Source: Phylloscopus collybita (lineage: Eukaryota > Chordata > Aves > Passeriformes > Phylloscopidae). From it: a DNA stretch of 64,000 bases. Position 1 is the stretch's first letter. The number at the start of each line of letters is the position of its first letter. The notes under the pieces are model-generated. The model was not told where the DNA came from and did not search any database. It saw nothing but the letters and a program-made list of their open reading frames with translations. The stretch lies in contig JAJNNQ010000078.1 of the NCBI GenBank assembly GCA_027886175.1, forward strand, positions 2,914,001 through 2,978,000, written 5' to 3'. This document shows positions 24,501 to 32,500 of this stretch, piece after piece. A program made the position numbers and the translations under genes.

Positions 24501-26097
24501 CTACTGACTGCTCTGCCTGCAGAGGCAAAAGAACAACCTGGCAACAGAGGCACCAAAATCCCTGACTTCAACAGTGACTCCATGTCCCCAGGGTGTCTCT
24601 GAAATGCTCCCAGGTAAGCACAGCCAAGGAGCTCAGGGGGACAAACAACCCCAAAGAGCTGCTGCTGTCAGATCAATACTTTCTGTGCCTGGAGCTGCTT
24701 GGCCAGTCTGTGCAGGGGGACAGGTGTCTCCAGCCCACAGTGTCCCCTCTGTGTCCCACCAGGCTGAGCGCAGGGTCTTTGAGATGCTCCCTCCTCTGCA
24801 GACAGGGAGCCTTCCTGCTCCAGGCTGGCCCCTCTCAGAATCCCAGCCAGCTGGGGCCTGAACATGACAGGTCCAAGCCCATGGTCCAGGTGTCCCTGGC
24901 TGAGGGGAATGGCTGGGTCCTGGCAGGACTGCAGCACTCAGCATCCTCAGCCACCAACAGCAAGTGCTGGCTGCTCAGAAACTTGCAGCTCTGCCTTGCA
25001 GTGCAGACAGCCCCCTCCAGAAGTGGAAGTGGCACTTACTGTCCTGGAAAGGTCTGGCTGCGGTGTGACCACAGCTGGAGGATTGGGGTCATTTGGCTCC
25101 TCTTGGGTCTCTTCTGCAGGAGCAGAGGGAGCCAGAGGAGAGTCTGCCCTTGGTTCTGTGCTCTGTGGACAGACAGGAGTGTGAGGCACAGGCCAGGACC
25201 TATCATTTATAACCTTATTTCTGTGCAGCTCTAGAACCAGCTCTACTAAGGCACAAATCATCAGCTTTGATAACAATGAGTCAATTCAAATGGGCTGATT
25301 CAAGTGTACTGCTAATATCTCTGAAGTAGATATTCCCCCTGGCTACTATGAGGAAGCAACGTTCTCTCTGCAGAACTTTTAGTTCTGCAAGGGCTTTTAG
25401 TTCTTTCACAGCTCTGAAATGGAACATTAGGAAATATCCAGCAATGCCTTTGCTCTTGCTAGTGCAGACATGGAAATGGATTTTCTTCCAGCCTACTCAG
25501 CTGGCCCTCTACACTCTACTGCCACAGGCCAAGCTCACAGCTCTTAATTCCACAATTCTTAAACAGCAGGAACATCAAATGTGCCTTTCTCACTCACCTC
25601 AGGATGGGGCCCTCTGAACACATGGCTCAGGTGACCTGCAATGGGCAAGGGAAAGTGAACCAGATTCTTGGAGAAAACTGGAGACAACCACAGCATTTTT
25701 AGAAGGTCTCCCAAGAAGGTCTCCCAGTCTACATTTTCCAAATTGTGCTGCTTGCCCCAGCAAAGGGAGCAAATGACAGACTCTGCTGCCACAGACCCTC
25801 CCATGGAGGGAACACAACCCCTGCAGGTTCCCTTGCAAATGCTGCCCACAGAGCCCTGGCTGCAGACACCCCCTTTTTAGCTGAACCTGCTGACAGGAGC
25901 TTTACCCAAGTGCCATCCAAATGGTCTTCCTGTTTCTAAATCCACTCAGTCACTAAGAAAGAGCAGGAAGACATACAAAAGCCAGGTGAGGTTCTGCCCA
26001 GGGAAAAGCTCTACTTACGTGTCAGGTGAGTCAGGAAATAGCTGGAGTAGGCAACTCCATACACAGAGCAAACTGCAGCAGCCAGTGGCCCAATCAT
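15386..26097 (-). CDS. PAK-like coiled-coil protein with altered catalytic loop
   Basis: Sixteen exons with GT-AG sites can be chained; their coding lengths sum to 1914 nt, an open frame of 637 residues. Order: hydrophobic N-terminus (1-26), short linker, an acidic Pro-rich segment resembling the PAK linker (40-80), coiled-coil-prone segments (about 81-300), then a PAK-type STE20 kinase domain (about 345-620). The Gly-rich loop (GSGGFG, 353-358), beta-3 Lys375, alpha-C Glu391, DFG (483-485) and APE (508-510) are present. The HRD motif is HRN (Asn465), so the catalytic base is lost. The p21-binding (CRIB) and autoinhibitory region of true PAKs is not seen. The closest known group is PAK1-3; I recall songbird PAK3-like amplification. 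It could be a pseudokinase scaffold or a decaying copy, but the open frame argues against long decay. Kinase-exon calls are firm; the N-terminal half rests on frames and splice sites only. Confidence 0.78.
15952..16083 (-). other. Exon 15 of the PAK-like gene (C-lobe)
   Basis: Encodes [14 protein letters not shown] through SAQELLQ, the alpha-G to alpha-I part of a PAK kinase. 132 nt, phase 0 at both ends; donor CAG/GTAAAA. Confidence 0.9.
17432..17628 (-). other. Exon 14 of the PAK-like gene (activation segment)
   Basis: Contains [12 protein letters not shown], the activation segment with Ser499 where PAK1 has its activating Thr, then WWMAPEV and [12 protein letters not shown]. 197 nt. Acceptor TTCTCCCCAG, donor TCG/GTAAGG. 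The end is about two residues shorter than PAK1. Confidence 0.92.
18082..18181 (-). other. Exon 13 of the PAK-like gene (catalytic loop, HRN)
   Basis: 100 nt. Encodes [13 protein letters not shown], then HRNVKSLN and a DGSVKL end. Codon 18131-18133 is AAT (Asn) where kinases have Asp. The PAK KSDN is KSLN, while the Mg-binding Asn470 is kept. Good acceptor (TGTCTCAG) and donor. Confidence 0.92.
18861..18978 (-). other. Exon 12 of the PAK-like gene (hinge)
   Basis: 118 nt. Encodes [17 protein letters not shown], the PAK hinge, and the alpha-D/E region. Acceptor TTTCAG, donor GAG/GTGAGG. Confidence 0.92.
19634..19746 (-). other. Exon 11 of the PAK-like gene (beta-3, alpha-C)
   Basis: 113 nt. 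Starts VAIKKIDLQ with the ATP-binding Lys, continues to ILNEITVMR with the alpha-C Glu, and ends NYLD. Acceptor CATTTCAG, donor CAG/GTGAGT. Confidence 0.92.
20395..20443 (-). other. Exon 10 of the PAK-like gene (glycine loop)
   Basis: 49 nt. Completes the Gly-rich loop ([10 protein letters not shown]) and reads into TATGAE. Acceptor TTTGTTTCCAG, donor GAG/GTAAAT. Confidence 0.88.
20993..21056 (-). other. Exon 9 of the PAK-like gene (kinase start)
   Basis: 64 nt. Encodes [15 protein letters not shown], equivalent to the PAK stretch leading into the Gly-rich loop. It needs one base from the previous exon, which the exon at 22268-22439 supplies. Confidence 0.85.
22268..22439 (-). other. Exon 8 of the PAK-like gene (Ala/Pro/Ser-rich)
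   Basis: 172 nt, phase 0 in and phase 1 out. Encodes a segment starting [15 protein letters not shown] and ending DDSLQLL. Acceptor TTGTTGTCTCAG, donor CTGA/GTATGT. Low complexity, no known domain. Phase match to exon 9 supports it. Confidence 0.65.
22749..22898 (-). other. Exon 7 of the PAK-like gene (coiled coil)
   Basis: 150 nt, phase 0 at both ends. Glu/Leu-rich, ending [11 protein letters not shown], a heptad-like pattern. Acceptor GATTTCCAG, weak donor CAA/GTGTGT. Confidence 0.6.
23375..23527 (-). other. Exon 6 of the PAK-like gene (coiled coil)
   Basis: 153 nt, phase 0 at both ends. The strongest coiled coil in the gene ([14 protein letters not shown], then [11 protein letters not shown]). 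Acceptor TTCTTTACAG, donor CAA/GTGAGT. Confidence 0.75.
23588..23728 (-). other. Exon 5 of the PAK-like gene
   Basis: 141 nt, phase 0 at both ends. Charged helix-forming sequence ([12 protein letters not shown] ... [12 protein letters not shown]). Acceptor TGTGTCCAG, donor CAG/GTGAGT. Confidence 0.7.
24008..24151 (-). other. Exon 4 of the PAK-like gene
   Basis: 144 nt, phase 0 at both ends if the acceptor CTGTGCAG at 24152 is used. Encodes [12 protein letters not shown] to [12 protein letters not shown] second acceptor 40 bases further in would break the frame, so the upstream one is preferred. Confidence 0.65.
25040..25162 (-). other. Exon 3 of the PAK-like gene (PAK linker)
   Basis: 123 nt, phase 0. 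Encodes an acidic, Pro-rich stretch with [19 protein letters not shown], reminiscent of the segment before the kinase domain in PAK1-3. Acceptor CTGTCCACAG, donor ACA/GTAAGT. Confidence 0.7.
25598..25635 (-). other. Exon 2 of the PAK-like gene
   Basis: 38 nt, phase 1 in and phase 0 out. Encodes [12 protein letters not shown]. Acceptor CATTGCAG, donor GAG/GTGAGT. The phase fits both neighbours exactly. Confidence 0.6.
26019..26097 (-). other. Exon 1 of the PAK-like gene (start codon)
   Basis: The ATG sits in a fair Kozak context (GCCACCATGA). Encodes [15 protein letters not shown] and a further aromatic stretch, hydrophobic enough to be a membrane anchor or signal. Donor ACAC/GTAAGT. No upstream exon is visible. 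Confidence 0.65.
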
Positions 26098-26129
26098 GGT
26101 GGCAACTGCTGTGCAAGTTTGCAGACTGT

Positions 26130-26345
26130 GTTCTAAAACTATGCTCTAAGGCTATGGTCTAAGACTATTCCCTAACACTATTCTCTACACTATTCTCTAA
26201 CACTATGCTCTGACACTATGCTCTAAGTCTATGCTCTAACACTATTCTCTAACACTATTCCCTAACACTATTGTCTAACACTATTCTCTAAGACTACACT
26301 CTTACGCTGTTCTAACACTATTCTCTAACACTATGCTATAAGAAA
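26130..26345. repeat. Minisatellite upstream of the PAK-like gene
   Basis: Repeated CTCTAACACTAT units of about 12 bases, imperfect, starting some 35 bases 5' of the first exon. It resembles the CTACAATCCTACTCTAC repeat at the gene's other end. Confidence 0.85.
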
Positions 26346-26359
26346 AAAGCAAGATTCCT

Positions 26360-28620
26360 GTCAGCATGCAGCTGCACACTGACAAAAGTCTCCAGCAGGC
26401 AGGTGAGCTCCTGCCCTAGCAAACCAAAAGCTGCTCTGACACCACTGAGGCCTTCCATGCACCAAGACAACCTTGTGATGTCAGCACGAGGACGTGGCAA
26501 CCCTGCCCTGACATCACAAAGGAAACGTTCTGCCCTGCTCTGTGGATTCATGCTGATGGATAAATTGATGTTTGTGTAGGCCTAGGCTGCATTTTGACCT
26601 CTTTCCCCCCGGGCTGCCTTTTTCACCCCTTGTTTTTCCCCCTGTGCCCCTGTGTCCCCTGTGCCTGTGCTGGGTCCGAGCTGGCGGCCGGGCCGGGCGG
26701 AGCAGCAGTTCCAGCCCCGGGTGTCCCTGGAGCGCTGGGAGCTGCCGGTGGCCCCAGGCCCTGTCCCCTGAGGAGCTGCTGAAGGACCCTGGGACAGAGG
26801 GGGCTGAGGGGGCTGAGGAGGCGCTGACGCTGCAGGGACAGTGACCTTGAGGTGCTGGGGGCACTGAGGGCTGTGGGGGAGCAGAGGGCCAGGGTGGCAC
26901 GGAGGTGACAGGGCAGTGGCACGGGCTGAGGGGGTGGTGGGTCTAAGGGGATGGGATGGGTCAGAAGGGATTGAGTGGGCTGAGAGGACTGTGGGGGGCT
27001 GAAGAAACAGAAGGGGGTTGGGGCTTTGTCCAGGGGACGCTGGGGCTGAGGGGATGGAGGGGCCAGCAGGAAGCACAGAGGGCTCCGGGACTGCAGCTCT
27101 GCCAGGCCTTGGGAGCAATTCCAGAGCCTCCACTTGTGCCACAGCTGCTCTGCAGAGCCTGAGGACAGGTGGAGACTGACAGGAGGCAGCAGGGAGAAGC
27201 TGAGGGCCACCAGCTCCAGCAGTGAGCAGGGAGCTGCTGCTGCTGCTGCTGGCAGGCGAGAGGCTGGGTGAGGCCGCAGGGCCGGGGGGGCAGGCTGGGG
27301 GTGAGGGTGGCGTGGGCTTTGGCCGTGGGCAGTGCCCGGCTGGGCAGGAGCAGCTTCTTGCTGTGAAGTTCCCTGGAGGAACTCCCAGGGCAGTTGCTGC
27401 CAGGATCAGCAGCAGCAGAAGGCAGCAGGATCTGCTCCTTTTCCTGGCTCTGTGTGCAGCTCCCAGGCTGGGATGGCCCCTGCTCCCACAGAGCCCTTGC
27501 CCATGGAGGCTGCAGGGTAAAAGCAATCCCACTGCAGAGAGAGGCTTGGCAGCTGAAGTCCCCTGCCCTTGTGTTTTGGGCTTGAATGGCTCTCCTGCAA
27601 AAGCACAGCAGGTAACCAGGGCTTTGGGGGGCAGAGCCTTTGGAGGGAAAGAGAGATCAGGCACTCACATGCCTGAGACTGCTTCAGCTCTCTGCTTTTG
27701 TAGAATGAGAAAGAAGCAAGCTGGGCAGAGAGAGGCACATGCAGCCCTTGGAAAAAACATGGTGTCTAACAAGTCCTGTGGGAGAAGGAAAATTGGGAGC
27801 AACCTTGCCTTGTTTTCCATGGCCTGCGTCTTCTGCAGAGGAGACAATGGGATGGACAGGAGGGGAGGGATAACTGTGATAACCCAGTCTGCCTCGCTGT
27901 GTACTGACAGACTCTGTAGCAGTCAGCATTGTAGGAAATGCCAGATTGTTATTTAGCATCATGACACGCTGCTGCTTCATTGCAAAACTGCCTCAGCCTG
28001 GAGAAAATCAGCTGAAATTATTGTCGGTTGAAGTAGATGTGGTGAGAAACAGTGACACAGATTAAAACAGATTTTCTAACCTTGTCACCCAGAGGGAATT
28101 TTGTGCTTTCTTCATTGTATGCACAACCTTTTTGAGCTGTTCTGTATCCTTCAGGGAGGTATCCACTGGTGACCAGAAAATAAAAGGGGGGATAAGGCAT
28201 TCATTCTCTTTTAACACATATTTTCACTAAGCTGTAGCTTAAACTCAGTAAGGCCAAGGAGAGATTTTCTTTAGTCATGCAGTGTGGAATAAATGGTGCA
28301 GGAACAGCCACAATCCAAGCTGTAAGAACAGCCTGTTCTTGGTCCTAACAGGACATGGTGTACAAGGAAGCACCACAATCCCAAAGATTCACCTCTTAGA
28401 CAAAAAACCAGAATGGTTCCTGCTGTAAAAGCAGCAGGTGATGGAAATAACAAATGTCCCCGGGCTGGGGCAGAAGCCTGGGAGTCCAAGGCTTGGAAAA
28501 AGAGAGCTGGCAAAGGCAGCCCAAGGTGCAGGCAGGCATTGGGCTGGAGGCAAGAGGGAGCTGGTGCTGCCAGCACGGGAAGGGACTGCAGGCAGAGGAG
28601 CTGGCCGGCGGCAGGGAGTT
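26360..28620. other. Region between kinase gene and MHC fragment
   Basis: 26.58-27.66 kb is GC-rich. Its minus strand is open for 360 codons and includes a Leu-rich stretch (CCLLLLLILAATALGV) followed by Pro/Ser-rich low complexity; this could be a small secreted or membrane protein, but there is no family match. 27.7-28.6 kb shows nothing I can name. Confidence 0.35.
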
Positions 28621-28719
28621 TCCACTCACTCCCAGTTGCTCCCAGTAGCTTCCAACAGGATTCCCTGCTCAGAGCCACTCCCGGTCACCTCCAGCACGAT
28701 TCCAGTCCCTGCGGGTCTG

Positions 28720-28763
28720 CCTGGCAACTGATGAGTCATCAGCAACACGCGCTCTGATTGGCT
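28720..28763 (+). promoter_or_regulatory. MHC class II X1-X2-Y promoter module
   Basis: X1 (CCTGGCAACTGATG, 28720-28733), X2 (TGAGTCATC, 28732-28740) and Y (CTGATTGGCT, 28754-28763) occur in the order and spacing (13 bases from X2 to Y) known from class II promoters, where RFX, CREB-type factors, NF-Y and CIITA assemble. No S/W box was recognised. It points to the right, yet no class II exon 1 follows; GGGACTGGGATGG repeats come next. Confidence 0.7.
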
Positions 28764-28799
28764 GAGAGGCGTCCGCTCCGCACACGGCCGGGATGGACA

Positions 28800-28895
28800 C
28801 GGGGAGGAGAACTGGGAGGGACTGGGACGGACTGGGATGGACTGGGATGCACTGGGATGGACTGGGAGAGCCACGGGTGTCACTGGGAGGAACGG
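28800..28895. repeat. ACTGGGATGG tandem repeat (class II intron 2 remnant)
   Basis: About nine units of a 10-bp motif. On the minus strand it reads TCCCAGTCCA and continues from the donor of the class II exon, so it is probably the repeat inside MHC class II beta intron 2. Confidence 0.6.
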
Positions 28896-29009
28896 GAGGC
28901 CCCGGGGATGGGCCCAAGGAGGGCTGAGGTGATTCCCAGGGAGGTTTGAGGGGCTCCAGGGTCATTGCCAGGGCAGGGCCCGAGGGGACGCGCTCTGCCC
29001 CACGCTCAC

Positions 29010-29278
29010 CTCTGCGCTCCACCAGGAACGGGGCGGACAACTCGGAGTTGTGCCGGCAGTGCCTGTCCACCGCAGCCCGGCTGTGCTCCCTCCAGCCCGG
29101 CTCGCTGCTCCAGGACCCGGCAACTTCTCCCCAGAGGAGGTGTCCCCCCCGTACAGCCCCACATCGCTGCCCAAGGGCAGGAGCTGCTCCCGGCTGGAGA
29201 TGCTCCTCTCCACCAACCTCACCCGCTCGGTGCCCTTAATGAAGTGACAGCCGGACCGAACCATCTCCTGGAACAGCC
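29010..29278 (-). pseudogene. MHC class II beta exon 2 fragment (beta-1 domain)
   Basis: The minus frame reads CHFIKGTERVRLVERSI, SREQ and SDVGLY, then shifts by one and continues SWSSEPGWREHSRAAVDRHC and ends APFLVERR with donor AGAG/GTGAGC. This is the peptide-binding beta-1 domain, with the usual second Cys near the end. The exon is 269 nt instead of the family's usual 270; the missing base lies near 29117 and breaks the frame. No exons 1, 3 or 4 are seen: a retroviral LTR lies 15 bases upstream of the acceptor, and an inverted promoter lies downstream. Confidence 0.85.
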
Positions 29279-29293
29279 CTGGGTGTGCAGGAC

Positions 29294-29592
29294 TGTCCTG
29301 GTTTGGGGCAAATTTGGGAGGAAACCTCCAAAGGGGCTCCTCTGGAAAGCAAAACCCAAATGGCCCCTCCCCCAAAAGCAGTCGGGGGACAAAGAACTTC
29401 CTTGGAGAAAAGTGGAAAAAACTATTTATTTAACAAACAAGATGCCCACAAGCACAAAAAAGAAGAATAATATGAAACAATAAAACCTCTCATGGCTCCA
29501 AAGAGAGATGGCAAACTGAGGCAGTCCTTGCCCTGGGTGTAGCTCAGCTCACTCATCTCTCACCAGCCCCGCTCCCTCCGGAGCTCCAGGCT
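29294..29592 (-). mobile_element. 3' LTR of the hypermutated provirus (U5-R part)
   Basis: Starts (plus strand) TGTCCTGGTTTGGGGC and matches 34246-34545 base for base apart from many G/A and some C/T differences. It is rich in normal G and C, so it is hardly edited. After about 29592 the sequence becomes C-depleted and the match is lost, so the U3 part is either edited or replaced. Confidence 0.7.
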
Positions 29593-32500
29593 TTTTTATA
29601 TTTATATTTGGATTATTGTTTGTTATATTATAGGGGCTTTATTTGTTTGGCTTGTTTGATGGCAATACACATTTTAAAGTTATGGATGATTTGTGGAATA
29701 TTGTTTATGGTTAAATTTGGTTTTTGGTTTGTGTTTACTTATAGGTGATGTTTTTGTTTTGATGACTTGAGTCATTATGACCTAATTGAGTTAGAAACAA
29801 CTTTTTTTGTGTGTTTTTAATTTAAGTTTACTTTAAAGATTTTTATTTTTGTAGCTTGATTTATTTGTTTGTTGTTTTGATGCTTTTTATTAGTTTGATT
29901 TTTGGCGACATGGGTATTTACATGGCAGATTTTTACAGGCAGTTTTTTTATTATGGTAGTGATTTTTTTTTACTTTTTAGTGGTTTAGATTAGGGTTTTT
30001 TATGTCGTTAATTAGGTTTTTAATTTTTTTAGTTATTTTTATAGAGCATTAGTTATTATTTATGAATTAGTGTAGAGGTAGAGTTTTGGTTACTTTTTTT
30101 TGGCAATGTTTAGGGTTAATTGAATGGTTTTAAGTTTAAGAAGTTGGCTTGATTTATTTTTTTTTTAGCAGCTTGTGCAATTTGTTGTGTGGGGTTTTAT
30201 ATGGTTGTTTTTATTTTTGTTTTATTTTTGTAATGCGATTAGAATTATTTGTAAAAAGAGTATAATGTGGTTTTTTTATTGGTAGTTGGTTGTATGGTGG
30301 AGCTTTTTTAGTACTTGTTTTTGGTTTTTTTTATTAATGAGACTGAAGTTTTTACTTTTAGGCTAGTTTGTAATTATTTTTAAAATTTTAGGGTGATTTA
30401 GTTTTTTAATATGGGCATGTTGTGTGATGAGAGCAATTTCCTTATTTTATGTGCTATTGGTGGCATGGTGGGTAGAGAGAACCTTTGTTTTGAACATTTA
30501 TTTTAGCACTGGTAGTCGGGGTGCCAGGAGGAGTTGTGGTTTAGTTTTTATTGTTTTTGAGGTTGTTTGGACTTTTTTATAGGCTGTTAAAAGTTTTTTT
30601 TTTGTTGGAGTGTGGTTGGCTTTGGATTTTTGGTAGCTTTGATTTTAGAATTTTAGTGGTTGGTTTTGAGTTTTCTTAGGTACTTTTTGTTAAAGGACAG
30701 ACTATGGCTCCTGGCTGTAGAGTATGTTTTTATATTTGGTTTAGTTGTGACTGGGTTAAGGGTTGCTGTATGAGAAATTTTTTGTTTGATTTGGGTAAAG
30801 GTATGTTGTTGTTTAGGGTTTTACTGGAAAGTGTTTTTCTTGCAGGTGACCAGGTAGAGAGGGTTTACAATTTGGCTGTACTTAGGAATATGCATTTTCC
30901 AAAAGCCTATGGCATTTAGGAAAGTTTGTGGGGTTTTTTTGTTGGTTGGTAGAGACATTGTTGTGATTTTGTTGATGATATTGGTGGGAATTTGATGCTG
31001 TTTGTTTTTTTATTTTTAGGAATTGGATTTTTTGAGCAGGCTTTTTAACTTTTTTTTTTTGGTAGTGAAATTAGTTTTTAGGAGAATTTGGATGATTTTT
31101 TTTAAATATTTTAGAGGCAATGTTTTTTTATACAATGATGTTATTAATGTATTGCAGATGTTTTGGAGCCTCACCCTTTTCTAGTGCAGCCTGAATTAGT
31201 TTATGACAGATGGCAGGACTGTGGTTTTACTTTTGGGGCAGTTGGTTTGAGGTGCACTGTACGCCCCTCCAGGTGAAGGTAAACTGAGGTTTGTATTTTG
31301 CTGTTCAAGGAATGGAGAAAAATGTGTCAGCGATGTTCACAGTGGCGCTACTTTGTTGTGTTGGACTTCAGCTCGTCCTGGAGTTTCAGTGTATTTGGTA
31401 CAGCAGCGCTCAGCGGTGGAGTTACTTTATTTAAGCTATGAGAGTTTACAGTTAATTTTTTTTTTTTTTTTTTTTAGATTTGCGTCTAGGTTAAATGGGG
31501 TTGTTGAAGGGTGAGTGGGTTTTGCTGGCTATTTGTTGATTTTTTAGCTCAGGGATTATTTTGTGGATGGGAATTATGGTATTTTGAGTTGTTTTGTACT
31601 GTTGGCGATGTACTCTTGAAGTGGCAATTGGTACTTGTTTTTTCTTTTTAGAAGTTTTATTGCAGATGGGTTTTTTGATAATTTAGGTAAGGTGTTCAAT
31701 TGCTTAACATTTTTTGTTTTTATAGCTGTTATTTTGAATGCTTATTTGAATTTTTTGGGGTTTTTGAAAGATTTATTTTGGAGGAAGTTTATGTTTAAAA
31801 TGCGTAAGTCTTGGGTTGGTTACAATAGAGTGGTTTTTTACTTATTTTTAGTCAGGTTTACATTAACTTTTACTAAAGTAAAATTTTGTGATTTTTTTGT
31901 TACGCTAGCAATAGAAACAGATTTTTTTTAATATATATTTTGATGTGATTAATGTGCACTGTGTACTAGAGTTAACTAAGGTTTTATATTTTTGTAGGTT
32001 TAATGTGCTAGGCTAATGAATTTATACAGTTTAAAAAACATGGGGATTTTTTTAGCTTTTATTTGGGTAGAGGCAGGGCCCCTCTAAGCTTGGTTATTTG
32101 GGTTTTTTTGGGGTAACTGGGTTTGTTTTGTTTTTGTTGAACTTCCTCTCTGAGTTTTGTTGTTTTTAATTTAGATACTTGTTGTGTTAGAGCAGTAGTA
32201 GGGTTTTTATTTTATTTTTTTATGTTTTTTTACAATTACGTAGAAATGACTATAGTTTAGTTTGTAGGATTTTCCTTCTCTCTATCTGGAGAATATTTGT
32301 GTTTGGTGTTAGAACTTTTGATTTGTACTGCAGAGGTTTGGAGAAAACTTTTTTTATTTTGTTTTTTAATGTTTGCATATGTGTTTTTAGAGCCACGATT
32401 TTTGTATATGTTGGATCATGCATGATACTTGCATATGTTTGGAGTTTTTTTGCTATATTTAGTACAGGGTTTTTGTGTTATTTTGCTTTATTATTGCTAA

